In this document: in pieces, positions 33,112-41,224 of the stretch
Layout: every line of letters begins with the position of its first letter
How positions within the stretch are numbered: the stretch's first letter is position 1
NCBI GenBank assembly: GCA_903899675.1
Contig: CAIUKP010000293.1
Location: 1-41,224, forward strand
Source of the DNA: an uncultured Bacteroidota bacterium
Lineage (GTDB): Bacteria; Bacteroidota; Bacteroidia; Chitinophagales; Chitinophagaceae
Direction: 5' to 3'
Length of the DNA stretch: 41,224 nt
Notes under the pieces: generated by a model
Told to the model about the DNA's origin: nothing
Seen by the model: only the letters and a program-made list of their open reading frames with translations
Databases searched by the model: none
Translations under genes and position numbers: made by a program

Positions 33112-34593
33112 CTATCGCTGAATAAGTGACTTGATTTTTTCCATTTTCAGATCTGCCCCGCGCTCAATAGCTGCAGATGAAGGAGGCACATATATATCGG
33201 GAAGAACCCCCCCACCTTTAGGCCGATCTTTATTGATTACCAAGCGATAAAGCGGAAGAGAAACCCTCAATTTTGAGTTGGGCAAAGTGCAATATGTAAT
33301 TAGCATTGCCGAGTTGCCATAGTATCCTCCTCCCGTTTCCTCGCCTACCAATTTAACGTTTTGTTGACCTTTCATTTCGCCCAAAAAGAGCGTAGTAGCA
33401 GAAAAGCTATATCCGCCCTGCACCAAATACACTTTCCCCTCGAAATGATTTTTTTTAATGGGCTCCCATTGTTTTGATTCAAACCGGGTGAAATGGTATT
33501 TCCCATCATCCAGCTTCTTTCCACTGAATAAAAGCCCCAAGGAATAAACCCATGCACTGTTAATATATCTGCCATTGGATAGCGCCCTATTATTTCTCAA
33601 AACACTATCTGCCACTTTAAAGCGATGATCACTCAAGTATCGAGTGAGCAAGGTGCTATTGCTAACCTTGCCTCCGCCATTGGTGCGCAAATCAATCACC
33701 AGATTTTCCGCACCTGCTTTTTTTATTTTTCTAAAGCTGCTCCTAATAAATCTGCTAGTTCCGGAACCCGAAAAACTCCCCAGCCGCATAAATGCCGTTC
33801 GGGTAAGGGTGTCAATCTGCAACATCCTTTGTTCTGCTTTTTGAATTTTTCTAATTTCTTTTTTGGAGGGTAATTTTACACTCTGCTTCTTATTGATAGG
33901 GTCTTTTGGTAAGAAGGCAGGTGCTGAAGGGCTCACATTGGTAATCAGGGTATCAACCCGCTTACCGGCCCGGTTCAAAAATGAGATGGCATATAAACTA
34001 TCGAGGCCCAGTACATTTTTATATAAAGCGCCAAAATTGCCGCTGATTTGTTGCGTTGCATAGCGCGATCCTGGTCCGTCGCCACTGATGAATTGAGAGA
34101 ATGTATCAATAAATTGGCGACCAGTCTTTTGGTTGATCTGTAAAATTTTGGTGCCCCTCAAAAATACCGAATCCCTGGGTCGGAGGCTACTCAGTACTAC
34201 CATACTATCGTCCCACAATTTTAGATTCAACGGAAATCGAATAGACATCGACAATTGACGGGAGTATTTTTTTGTGAACGACTTTGAGTTACGAACGGCA
34301 GTATGCCCACATTGTATTTTGCTCACATAGGCAGCTACTGTATTTCTGAAAGACACTTCATTCATCGAGTCTTTTACCTGATCCATTGCTACGCTAAAAA
34401 AACTATCGAGGGTTTGCTGGGGCGTATACCAGTACAAAGAAGGGTGATTGGCTTCCAATATTTTTTTTAGCAGTTGTAAGTCTTCGCGCAACAGCGTTGC
34501 CGGCTGTTTGGGTAATTGCTGGGCAAGCCTTTGAGCAGAAGCCCCCCATGATATCAGCCACAGTCCCACAGCAATGAGCGCTCTTGTTGCCAT
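33112..34593 (-). CDS. Secreted S41-family peptidase
   Basis: Exported C-terminal-processing-type serine protease. The signal peptide is 'MATRALIAVGLWLISWGASAQ'. The helical N-terminal part (residues ~30-110) ends in 'IQCGHTAV'; a short PDZ-like stretch ('DSVFLRGTKILQINQKTGRQFID') lies near 145-170. The S41 core starts with 'LVIDLRTNGGG', carries the nucleophile Ser in 'GGYSFSATTLFLGE' and continues with 'LVGEETGGGYYGNS'. A basic stretch 'KKQSVKLPSKKEIRKIQKAEQR' interrupts the region between PDZ and catalytic core. At 493 aa it is longer than minimal tail proteases but usual for Bacteroidota paralogues. It begins 3 bp after the thiL stop. Confidence 0.9.
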   Translation of the reverse strand: MATRALIAVGLWLISWGASAQRLAQQLPKQPATLLREDLQLLKKILEANHPSLYWYTPQQTLDSFFSVAMDQVKDSMNEVSFRNTVAAYVSKIQCGHTAVRNSKSFTKKYSRQLSMSIRFPLNLKLWDDSMVVLSSLRPRDSVFLRGTKILQINQKTGRQFIDTFSQFISGDGPGSRYATQQISGNFGALYKNVLGLDSLYAISFLNRAGKRVDTLITNVSPSAPAFLPKDPINKKQSVKLPSKKEIRKIQKAEQRMLQIDTLTRTAFMRLGSFSGSGTSRFIRSSFRKIKKAGAENLVIDLRTNGGGKVSNSTLLTRYLSDHRFKVADSVLRNNRALSNGRYINSAWVYSLGLLFSGKKLDDGKYHFTRFESKQWEPIKKNHFEGKVYLVQGGYSFSATTLFLGEMKGQQNVKLVGEETGGGYYGNSAMLITYCTLPNSKLRVSLPLYRLVINKDRPKGGGVLPDIYVPPSSAAIERGADLKMEKIKSLIQR

Positions 34594-34596
34594 TGC

Positions 34597-35631
34597 CTAT
34601 CTGGTTTGAAAGGCGTTCCAGCCCTGAGCCGTTAATGGATAATCGTTGCCTCCGCGGCTAATGAGTTTACAGCCTTCCTCTAGTGTAGTCATATAGCCGA
34701 TTACACTGATCTCTTCGTTCAAAACAATTTTATCATGATCCTCCTGCCGAATGGTAAAAATCAACTCATAATCCTCACCGCCATTCAGCGCACAGATGGT
34801 TGGGTCTAGTCCAAATTTATAGGCAGCCTTGCGACTGTCTTCAGATATAGGTATTTTGTCTTCATACACCCGGCATCCGACGCCACTTTGATTACAGAGA
34901 TGTAAAACTTCACTGCTAATACCATCACTCACATCCATCATAGCAGTGGGTGTAATGCCCGCTTCTTGCAAAAAGTCTATAACTTCTTTGCGGGCCTCCG
35001 GTTTTAATAATCGGCCTACGATATAAGACTCGTTTTCGAGGTTAGGCTGAATGGCATTGTTTTCAAGAAAAATTTTCTTTTCCCTTTCCATTAGGGTTAG
35101 TCCCAGAAACGCCCCGCCGCAATCGCCACTAACACAAATGAGATTACCCGCTTCTGCTGTGTTTCTTTTTACAAACTTGTCGGGGGCCACTTCACCAATT
35201 GCGGTAACCGAAATAATTAAACCTTTGCCAGATGAGGAAGTATCACCCCCTACCAGATCAACTCCATGTTTGTTACAAGCTAGATAAATTCCCTCATACA
35301 ATTCTGTAAGGGCCTCTACGCTAAACCGATTGCTAATGCCGAGGCTTACTGTAATTTGCGTGGGCATCCCATTCATGGCATAAATATCACTCAGGTTCAC
35401 CATTACGGCTTTGTATCCTAAGTGTTTGAGGGGGGTATAGGTTAAATCAAAGTGAATGCCTTCAATTAGTAAGTCGGTACTTATAAGGGTTTGCTTTCCA
35501 AAGTGATCAATCACTGCAGCATCATCACCTACTCCTAAAATGGTAGAAGCGTTATGTATTTCTATGTTTTTGGTAAGATGTTCGATGAGGCCAAATTCGC
35601 CCAAGCTGCTTACTTCCGTTCTATTGTTCAT
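34597..35631 (-). CDS. thiL: Thiamine-phosphate kinase
   Basis: Phosphorylates thiamine phosphate to thiamine pyrophosphate, the last step of TPP synthesis; cytoplasmic. PurM/AIR-synthetase-like fold with 'GVGDDAAVID' (Mg-ATP binding), 'ISTDLLIEGIHFDL', 'HLGYKAVMVNLSDIYAMNGMP', 'LVGGDTSSSG', 'MMDVSDGISSEVLHLC' and 'NGGEDYELIFTI', all ThiL signatures. The length of 344 aa is normal. No thiamine riboswitch is visible in the short (23-bp) gap to the upstream inositol monophosphatase-like gene, so expression probably comes from that gene's promoter. Confidence 0.96.
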   Translation of the reverse strand: MNNRTEVSSLGEFGLIEHLTKNIEIHNASTILGVGDDAAVIDHFGKQTLISTDLLIEGIHFDLTYTPLKHLGYKAVMVNLSDIYAMNGMPTQITVSLGISNRFSVEALTELYEGIYLACNKHGVDLVGGDTSSSGKGLIISVTAIGEVAPDKFVKRNTAEAGNLICVSGDCGGAFLGLTLMEREKKIFLENNAIQPNLENESYIVGRLLKPEARKEVIDFLQEAGITPTAMMDVSDGISSEVLHLCNQSGVGCRVYEDKIPISEDSRKAAYKFGLDPTICALNGGEDYELIFTIRQEDHDKIVLNEEISVIGYMTTLEEGCKLISRGGNDYPLTAQGWNAFQTR

Positions 35632-35654
35632 GCGTATTATTTTGGCGGTTGAGT

Positions 35655-36437
35655 TTAAAGGGCCACCTCGCCTCCATTAATGATGTGTAAAAGTTCGTTG
35701 TGAATTTTACCGTTGGTGGCCAATAGGTGTGGCTGATAGGGTGAGTAGGGGCTTCCAGAAAAGTCGGTTACCGTTCCTCCCGCTTCTTCTACCATTAAAA
35801 ATCCAGCAGCGCTGTCCCAGGCCTGCAGTTTATGTTCATAAAAACCATCAAACCTTCCAGCAGCTACCCAGCAAAGATCAATCGCCGCACTTCCCAGTCT
35901 GCGAACTGGAATCCCTTTTCTAATTAGCTTTTCAAATATTTGCAGCGGACCATTGGGAGCATCTAGATATGTGTAAGGGAAACCAGTTACCAGGCAACTG
36001 GATCCTACTTTTTCCTTACTGCTTACGCTGATTTTATGATCATTAAGGGAAGCACCCCATCCTTTTTGAGCGAAAAAAAATTCTTTCAGAAAAGGATTAT
36101 ATACTGCGCCCATGATCATTTTACCTTCTTGCTCTAACCCGATACTTACACAACAAAGCGGGATGCCATTTGCAAAATTTACGGTTCCGTCAATTGGATC
36201 AATAATCCACTTATAAGTAGAATCCTGAATGATCTCTCCGGCTTCCTCACTCAACAAAAAATGATCGGGAAAGTCTTTGCGGATTGCTTCGAAAATGGCT
36301 TTTTCTGCGGCATGGTCTGCTTCGGTAACCAGGTTATTAATACCTTCTTTATTGCTGATAACGAACTGTCCATTGAAAAAGCGAACCATTTCGGATGCGC
36401 CGGCTTCTGCGGCTGCGAGCAAGGTTTGTTTAAACAT
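35655..36437 (-). CDS. Inositol monophosphatase-family protein
   Basis: Mg-dependent, Li-sensitive-type sugar or nucleotide phosphatase (IMPase / CysQ / SuhB fold). Metal-binding motifs: 'LLSEEAGE', 'WIIDPIDGTVNFANGIP' (DPIDGT) and 'LQAWDSAAGFLMVEEAGGTV' (WDxAAG). These place it closer to IMPase/SuhB than to CysQ. The length of 260 aa is normal and there is no signal peptide. The ATG at 36437 is only a few bases after a perfect -7 element, so the message may be leaderless. It is first in the run to thiL, the S41 protease and perhaps the OMP-like protein. Confidence 0.92.
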   Translation of the reverse strand: MFKQTLLAAAEAGASEMVRFFNGQFVISNKEGINNLVTEADHAAEKAIFEAIRKDFPDHFLLSEEAGEIIQDSTYKWIIDPIDGTVNFANGIPLCCVSIGLEQEGKMIMGAVYNPFLKEFFFAQKGWGASLNDHKISVSSKEKVGSSCLVTGFPYTYLDAPNGPLQIFEKLIRKGIPVRRLGSAAIDLCWVAAGRFDGFYEHKLQAWDSAAGFLMVEEAGGTVTDFSGSPYSPYQPHLLATNGKIHNELLHIINGGEVAL

Positions 36438-36441
36438 ATTG

Positions 36442-36449
36442 CAAAAGTA
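36442..36449 (-). promoter_or_regulatory. Candidate -7 element of the inositol monophosphatase-thiL operon
   Basis: The minus strand reads TACTTTTG (36449-36442), a perfect TAnnTTTG, with TTTC 20 nt upstream. The element ends only 4 bp before the ATG at 36437, so the transcript would start at or next to the start codon. Confidence 0.4.
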
Positions 36450-36508
36450 AGGCAGGCAAGCGCCTTCAGGAAATAAAATGCAGCTTCTACCCCTGCTTTA
36501 TGAGGATT

Positions 36509-36538
36509 TTTGTGGGATTGTACTACTTTCAACTTTTG
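36509..36538 (+). promoter_or_regulatory. Candidate promoter of the GT2 gene
   Basis: TTTG at 36509-36512, an 18-nt spacer, then AACTTTTG at 36531-36538, one mismatch from TAnnTTTG. The predicted transcript start is near 36545, about 13 nt before the ATG. Confidence 0.45.
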
Positions 36539-36557
36539 CTAACCCTGTTAGAACCGT

Positions 36558-37742
36558 ATGTTGTTATCTGTAATCATTGTTCATTATCGGGTTCCGCTGT
36601 ACTTGGGGCAATGCCTATGTTCTCTAGAAGTGGCGTTGGCGGCTAAGGAGTCAGAAATTATTGTGGTGGATAACGACTCAGACTCCCAGTTTATAATTCC
36701 GCTCAAAAATCGCTTTAAACAGGTTCGCTGGATTGCTCCCGGCGAAAATATTGGGTTTGCGGCAGCCTGTAATCTCGGGTGGAGTCAGTCTTCCGGACAG
36801 AATATATTATTCCTAAATCCCGACACCCTGATCACAGCTCAGGCGATAAATTCCTCTCTTGACCGATTGATAAAAAACGGCAAATTGGGGGCTGTTGGGT
36901 GTAGATTGGTAAATGGCTATGGATATTTTTTACCGGAAAGTAAGCGAAGCCTTCCTTCTTTATTTGCTGCCGGATGTAAGTTAGTGGGTTTGTCTGCGCT
37001 ATTCCCTCTCTCAGCGATATTTAATCAATATGCCATGGGGAATGTTGATTCAAGCGAATCATGTGCGGTAGAACTATTAACTGGCGCATATTTATTGGTT
37101 CCCCGGAAGGTGTTGGAAGAAGTAAATGGATTTGATGAGGCTTTTTTCTTATACGGTGAAGATGTTGACTTGTGTAGAAGAATTGCTGTTGCCGGATATG
37201 CCTGCTGGTATGAAGGGGGCACTCCGGTAATACATTTTAAAGGCGCTAGTTCCCACCACAAGGGCAGGGAATATTTTCATCATTTTTATCGAGCGATGGT
37301 TGTATACTGCAATAAGTACTATCTGTTCCCCGTAAAAAATATATTACAGGCAGCTATATTCTTTCGCCAGCAGCTTCATCAGGGCTGGAGTGTTTTGCGC
37401 TATGCTATTTCTCCCCCTCAATCTTTTCACCCGGATTCTTTTCGCTTTACGCTGGTAAGCAATGGTGGGGAAAGCAAGCAATTGATTCAGCCGCTGTTGG
37501 AAAGTAATCATTTGCAGAGGCGTGTTGAGGAAGTCAGCTGGGTTACTTGGATCTCAAACAGAAAAGACACCAACAATCAACCTCAGCCATCTATCGTGGT
37601 TTTTTGTATTGGTCAATTGAGTTTGGATGAGGTGGTAAATTGGCGTGCGCAAAATCCAGACTACCGGTCTTGTTTTTACTGGCATGTGAAAAGTGATGGG
37701 ATGGTAGGTCCAGAAAACACATTTTCTTTGGAGGTTGAATAA
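36558..37742 (+). CDS. Family 2 glycosyltransferase (rhamnosyltransferase-like) with extra C-terminal domain
   Basis: Transfers a sugar to a cell-surface glycan or lipid-linked acceptor. The GT-A fold is clear: 'LLSVIIVHYRVPLYLGQCLCSL', 'EIIVVDNDSDS', 'ENIGFAAACNLG', 'ILFLNPDT' (the NPD/DxD metal motif), 'LLTGAYLLVPRKVLEEVNGFDEAFFLYGEDVDLCRRI' and 'IHFKGASS'. This is the layout of dTDP-rhamnosyl-type GT2 enzymes. After about residue 290 there is a ~100-residue extension ('FRFTLVSNGGESKQLIQPLL...PSIVVFCIGQLSLDEVV...CFYWHVKSDGMVGPEN') that I do not recognise; it looks like a small alpha/beta domain. The stop codon lies inside a 6-bp hairpin GAGGTT-GAAT-AACCTC (37731-37746). Confidence 0.9.
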   Translation: MLLSVIIVHYRVPLYLGQCLCSLEVALAAKESEIIVVDNDSDSQFIIPLKNRFKQVRWIAPGENIGFAAACNLGWSQSSGQNILFLNPDTLITAQAINSSLDRLIKNGKLGAVGCRLVNGYGYFLPESKRSLPSLFAAGCKLVGLSALFPLSAIFNQYAMGNVDSSESCAVELLTGAYLLVPRKVLEEVNGFDEAFFLYGEDVDLCRRIAVAGYACWYEGGTPVIHFKGASSHHKGREYFHHFYRAMVVYCNKYYLFPVKNILQAAIFFRQQLHQGWSVLRYAISPPQSFHPDSFRFTLVSNGGESKQLIQPLLESNHLQRRVEEVSWVTWISNRKDTNNQPQPSIVVFCIGQLSLDEVVNWRAQNPDYRSCFYWHVKSDGMVGPENTFSLEVE

Positions 37743-37800
37743 CCTCAGCCTCAGCTGATATGTGAAATCTATTTAGTAACTTCGCTTAAAGTGCTTGCCG

Positions 37801-39318
37801 ATGCCTCTTTTCACTTTGCAACTTCCTAATTCGATTCTAAAAGCACTGCGCCTTCCCCAAAATAATCCCCGCAGTCAACAGCTTCGGGTGTTGAAAAAAT
37901 TGTTGAAAAAAGCGAGATTTACCGAGTTCGGTCAGCAATACCGATTCGACGAAATATTGCTCAGTAAACATGTAGGCAAACGATTTCAGGAGCAAGTGCC
38001 TGTTTCAAATTACAATAGTATTTACAAAGCCTGGTGGCATAAAACTATGGCCGGTACGCCCAATGTATGCTGGCCCGGGAAAATTCGATATTATGCGCTC
38101 AGTAGTGGCACCAGCGAGGCGGCCAGTAAATTTCTGCCAATTACTACCGACTTGTTGCGTGGGAATAAAATTGCAATGATTAAGCAGATGCTAAGCTTGC
38201 GAACCTATGAAGAAATACCGTTGGCTACTGTAGGAAAAGGGTGGTTGGCTTTGGGCGGCAGCACTGATTTACAAAAGGGAGCGGGATATTTTGCTGGTGA
38301 TTTGAGCGGCATCACAATAAAAAAATCTCCTTTTTGGTTCCAGCCTTTCTATAAACCCGGCAAAAAAATTGCACGCGAAAAAGACTGGAATAAAAAGTTG
38401 GAAGAAATCGTAGAAAAAGCACCCCAATGGGATATCGGTTTTTTAATAGGCGTTCCTGCATGGATTCAAATGTGCATGGAAATGGTAATTGCCCGATATC
38501 GGTTGAAAAACATTCATGAAATCTGGCCAAATTTGGCCGTTTTTGTGCATGGGGGCGTTCATTTTGAACCCTACAAAAAGGGGTTTGAAAAATTACTCGG
38601 CAAGCCAATAACCTACATAGAAACCTATTTAGCCAGTGAAGGGTTTATTGCTTATCAAGATAGGCAATTTGCCAAAGGCATGCGACTGGTTACAAGTCAA
38701 CACCTCTTTTTGGAGTTTGTGCCCTTCAATGAACAAAATTTTACGGAGAATGGCGATTTGGTAAACAATCCCGAAGCATTAATGATTCATGAAGTGGAAG
38801 AAGGGAAAGATTATGCGCTGCTCATCAGCACTTCTGCCGGGGCGTGGAGATATCTGATTGGAGATACCGTTCGGTTTGTTGATAAAGAAAATTGCGAAAT
38901 TATTATTACCGGCCGTACAAAACATTTTTTAAGTTTGGTTGGCGAGCACTTGAGCGTGGATAATATGAACCGGGCTATTCAGGTTGCTGCAGAAAAACTC
39001 GATATCAGTATTCCCGAGTTTACCGTAGCCGGAGAGCCCAGCGGATCTTTTTTCGCTCACCACTGGTATGTGGCAACCAATGATCCGGTGAATCCGGGTG
39101 AATTGGGAAAACTGATTGATGATACATTGAAGGAATTGAATGACGATTATGCCGTTGAAAGAAAATCTGCTTTGAAAGAAGTTAAACTGGATGTGCTCTC
39201 GGAAAAAAGATTCCTCGATTTTATGCAGTCCCAAGGAAAAGTGGGGGGGCAACATAAGTTTCCTAGGGTATTAAAAGGCACAATGTTAGAAAAGTGGCAG
39301 GCATTTCTGGCGAAATAG
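37801..39318 (+). CDS. GH3 auxin-responsive-promoter-family protein (acyl-acid amido synthetase-like)
   Basis: Member of the adenylate-forming superfamily related to plant GH3 enzymes, which activate a carboxylic acid with ATP and couple it to an amino acid. The phosphate-binding motif is 'YALSSGTSEAASKFLPIT' near residue 100, the acyl-adenylate motif 'ETYLASEGF' near 275, and 'LLISTSAGAWRYLIGDTVRF' with 'IIITGRTKHFLSLVGEHLS' marks the hinge and C-terminal domain. The length is 505 aa after moving the start from the track's TTG to ATG 37801. Bacterial members are widespread in Bacteroidota but their substrates are mostly unknown. The next gene, 47 bp on, encodes a LysE-type exporter, which may be functionally linked. 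Confidence 0.9.
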   Translation: MPLFTLQLPNSILKALRLPQNNPRSQQLRVLKKLLKKARFTEFGQQYRFDEILLSKHVGKRFQEQVPVSNYNSIYKAWWHKTMAGTPNVCWPGKIRYYALSSGTSEAASKFLPITTDLLRGNKIAMIKQMLSLRTYEEIPLATVGKGWLALGGSTDLQKGAGYFAGDLSGITIKKSPFWFQPFYKPGKKIAREKDWNKKLEEIVEKAPQWDIGFLIGVPAWIQMCMEMVIARYRLKNIHEIWPNLAVFVHGGVHFEPYKKGFEKLLGKPITYIETYLASEGFIAYQDRQFAKGMRLVTSQHLFLEFVPFNEQNFTENGDLVNNPEALMIHEVEEGKDYALLISTSAGAWRYLIGDTVRFVDKENCEIIITGRTKHFLSLVGEHLSVDNMNRAIQVAAEKLDISIPEFTVAGEPSGSFFAHHWYVATNDPVNPGELGKLIDDTLKELNDDYAVERKSALKEVKLDVLSEKRFLDFMQSQGKVGGQHKFPRVLKGTMLEKWQAFLAK

Positions 39319-39365
39319 CCAGGGTCGCTACCCGCTGTTAATGATTAAATATAAACAGTTCCGAT

Positions 39366-40022
39366 ATGCTGGCTCCGGTGTTGAAAGGATTATTATTAGG
39401 CTTTTTGCTCGCCATATCAGTTGGCCCGGTAATCTTTGCTATCATAAGGCATAGTATCAGCCACGGGAAGCTTGCCGGCTATATGATAGTGGCAGGTATT
39501 TCTGCTAGCGATATACTTCTTTTATTGGTTTCACATTTTTTTACACAACTTTTTCATTCGCTCATGGCACACAAAACTGCCATCGCGATTGCGGGCAGTA
39601 TTTTTTTAATAGTGTTGGGCCTGTACACGTTGTTTTTCAAAAAAATTGCTGTTTCTAACGAAAACAGTTTAATAGACAAAGAATACAAAACCCATCATTA
39701 TATAGGAATGTTTTTTTCGGGATTCCTGATCAACATACTTAATCCTGCTGTATTTCTTTTCTGGTTTGCGTGGACGGCCGCCATTCATGCTGATGCCGAA
39801 TCTGCGCCCAATCCACCACAATATCAGTTTATAGTTTTCGCCACCTGCCTGCTCTTTGTTTTACTAACCGATTTGATGAAGGTATCCATGGCTGTAAAGC
39901 TACGCAATCAACTTACCCCCAAAGTTCTACGAACCATCAATAAAATATCTGGTATCATTTTGATAGGCTTTGGAATCTCACTTATCGGCGGTGTTCTCTT
40001 TTGGGGCTCAAGCTCACATTAA
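39366..40022 (+). CDS. LysE-family amino acid exporter
   Basis: Inner-membrane efflux protein of the LysE/RhtB superfamily. About six hydrophobic segments in 218 aa, starting with 'VLKGLLLGFLLAISVGPVIFAIIRHSISHG', which holds the conserved 'GP' of helix 1, and including 'IAGSIFLIVLGLYTLFF' and 'FFSGFLINILNPAVFLFWFAW' with the family's N-P motif. The substrate (amino acid or derivative) cannot be told from sequence. It lies between the GH3-family gene and a small secreted-protein gene, all in one direction with short gaps. Confidence 0.92.
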   Translation: MLAPVLKGLLLGFLLAISVGPVIFAIIRHSISHGKLAGYMIVAGISASDILLLLVSHFFTQLFHSLMAHKTAIAIAGSIFLIVLGLYTLFFKKIAVSNENSLIDKEYKTHHYIGMFFSGFLINILNPAVFLFWFAWTAAIHADAESAPNPPQYQFIVFATCLLFVLLTDLMKVSMAVKLRNQLTPKVLRTINKISGIILIGFGISLIGGVLFWGSSSH

Positions 40023-40036
40023 ATTCGAAATGCAGT

Positions 40037-40636
40037 ATGAGATTGTTTTTATTGTTGCTGAGTTATTTTGTGATGGTTGAGTTGACTGCTCAGTCGAATT
40101 TGCTGGTGTTGAAAAAAAAAGAACAAACCCTGCAAACGTGGTCCTCTGGAAGTTATATCCTCTTCCGCTTCACAAATCGCCAATGGATTGAAGGATTTGT
40201 AAGAAAAGTACAGCACGATTCTATATGGCTAAATCAAGTTCAAATTAATCGGGTATTTAATAATTGGGGATTTTATAGTTTCGACACAAGCAAATTGGGA
40301 ATCATGAAATTTCATGTAAATGAAATTAGTGCGGTGCCTCGAAAAGACTTTTCGAATAACATATTTACCAATGGCAAACTCTTTCAACTAGGATCAATGG
40401 CGTTTATTTTTTTAAACGTGTTGAATTCTGCTATACATAAAGAACCCATTTTTGCGGATGAAAATTTACCCAGACTAGGTGCCGCCTCTGCTGTTTTTCT
40501 GATAGGTACTATCATGGCACGATCCCGCAATACGTATTGGGAGGTGGGAAAAAAATATCAGTTTAAAACACTTCAATTGGGGATAGATAGCAGCGGGAGG
40601 AGTGCTGCAGAAAAATCAAACCCCTCTTTACAATAA
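40037..40636 (+). CDS. Secreted protein of unknown function
   Basis: A 199-aa protein with the signal peptide 'MRLFLLLLSYFVMVELTAQ'. The N-terminal half has beta-type sequence ('GSYILFRFTNRQWIEGFVRKVQHDSIWLNQVQIN'), which resembles small SH3-like barrels. Two hydrophobic stretches near residues 116-130 and 150-165 may be membrane segments. No family is recognised. The start is ATG 40037; the track's TTG at 40001 would overlap lysE and add residues before the signal. It lies 14 bp after the LysE gene and 5 bp before mtgA. Confidence 0.7.
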   Translation: MRLFLLLLSYFVMVELTAQSNLLVLKKKEQTLQTWSSGSYILFRFTNRQWIEGFVRKVQHDSIWLNQVQINRVFNNWGFYSFDTSKLGIMKFHVNEISAVPRKDFSNNIFTNGKLFQLGSMAFIFLNVLNSAIHKEPIFADENLPRLGAASAVFLIGTIMARSRNTYWEVGKKYQFKTLQLGIDSSGRSAAEKSNPSLQ

Positions 40637-40641
40637 TCAGC

Positions 40642-41224
40642 ATGGCATTACAAGTAACAAAAGGTTTGCGTATCCTGTATAGAATCACAAAAAAGGTTCT
40701 TTTGTATGCGTTTGTTTCTTCATTTTTATATATCATCATTGGTCGCTTTTTAATGCCCCCCATAACAATTATGCAAATAACCAATGCCTGGGGCTATGGG
40801 TTCAAGCGAGATTATGTAAGCTGGGATCAAATAGCCCCGTCTGTAAAATTAGCGGCCATAGCCAGCGAAGACCAGTCTTTTACCGATCACGGAGGCTTCG
40901 ATTGGGATGCCATTGAACACAGTTTACGGCCAAAGAAAAAAGGGAAAAAATCTAAGATTCCCTTGGGAGGTGGCGCTAGCACTATAACACAGCAGGTAGC
41001 GAAAAATGTATTCTTATTTAATGGTGTTGGTATATTCAGGTATCTGCGTAAGCTGCCCGAAATTTATTTTACTAAAATGATAGAATGGTGTTGGGGTAAA
41101 AAACGAATACTAGAAGTATATCTAAATGTAATTGAAATGGGCCCGGGTATTTTTGGTATTGAAGCAGCCGCACAAAATTATTTTGGAAAGCCGGCCGCTC
41201 GTTTATCCCGTGCAGAAGCTGCCA
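40642..41224 (+). CDS. mtgA: Monofunctional peptidoglycan glycosyltransferase, 3'-truncated by window end
   Basis: Polymerises lipid II into glycan strands at the inner membrane (GT51 family). Not in the ORF track because no stop lies in the window; I translated it from ATG 40642. Residues ~10-37 form the single membrane anchor ('ILYRITKKVLLYAFVSSFLYIIIGRFL'). The catalytic Glu E76 lies in 'AAIASEDQSFTDHGGFDW'; 'GGGASTITQQVAKNVFL' (motif 2), 'RKLPEIYFTKMIEW' and 'KRILEVYLNVIEMGPGIFGIEAAAQNYFGKPAARLSRAEAA' follow in family order. 194 residues are visible of about 230-250 expected. No transpeptidase domain would fit the MtgA pattern, although the missing end must be seen to exclude a bifunctional PBP. 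Confidence 0.88.
   Translation, partial: MALQVTKGLRILYRITKKVLLYAFVSSFLYIIIGRFLMPPITIMQITNAWGYGFKRDYVSWDQIAPSVKLAAIASEDQSFTDHGGFDWDAIEHSLRPKKKGKKSKIPLGGGASTITQQVAKNVFLFNGVGIFRYLRKLPEIYFTKMIEWCWGKKRILEVYLNVIEMGPGIFGIEAAAQNYFGKPAARLSRAEAA

Overview
The window reads as chromosomal DNA of a Bacteroidota bacterium, most likely the Chitinophagaceae (Sediminibacterium/Hydrotalea-like; this assignment is inference). The evidence is typical: many secreted enzymes whose signal peptides end in '...AQ', no clear Shine-Dalgarno sequences, several -7 elements of the TAnnTTTG type, serine hydrolases carrying DUF3471, a DUF6922 protein, a YwqK/MORN-like protein and a GH3-family enzyme. Coding density is high. 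No gap exceeds about 275 bp, and I see no tRNA, rRNA, CRISPR array, insertion sequence or prophage.

Layout. (1) 1-4196: a 5'-truncated serine hydrolase (+) meets an iorAB-type molybdenum oxidoreductase pair (-) tail to tail; a small orphan DUF6922 gene (+) follows. (2) 4273-7642: a secreted gamma-glutamyltransferase-family enzyme with its terminator, then recA with a striking pair of ACTAA-N5-TTAGT palindromes at its promoter and a strong terminator. (3) 7643-11253: a compact four-gene run of acyltransferase, methylglyoxal synthase, GNAT acetyltransferase and secreted amidase, two junctions being overlaps. (4) 11454-19671: a plus-strand run of secreted esterase, lipoprotein cyclophilin, uvrB, a large secreted M14 metallopeptidase and an intact serine hydrolase. 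(5) 28389-19720 (-): YwqK/MORN-like protein, fatty acid hydroxylase, kdsB, sugar-porter MFS transporter, a KdnB-like iron alcohol dehydrogenase and a BNR/Asp-box secreted protein; dnaN lies just upstream on the same strand. The kdnB-like/kdsB pairing suggests that the lipopolysaccharide contains 8-amino-Kdo. (6) 29791-32216 (+): recX, omega-amidase-type nitrilase and nagA, ending in three 15-bp palindromes with an exact 18-bp period. (7) 36437-32310 (-): inositol monophosphatase-family enzyme, thiL, S41 protease and an outer-membrane-like protein. (8) 36558-41224 (+): GT2 glycosyltransferase, GH3-family acyl-adenylating enzyme, LysE-type exporter, a secreted protein of unknown function and mtgA, which is cut off by the window end and missing from the ORF track.

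Functional themes are DNA repair and replication (recA, recX, uvrB, dnaN), cell-envelope building (kdsB/kdnB, nagA, mtgA, GT2), and secreted or periplasmic hydrolases that fit a peptide- and polymer-degrading heterotroph. I found no clear defence island or mobile system. The items most worth checking are the recA operator pair, the 18-bp-period palindrome array, the Kdo8N-type cluster and the GH3-LysE pairing. Many ORF-track starts are near-cognate codons upstream of a better ATG; I moved these and say so in each entry.
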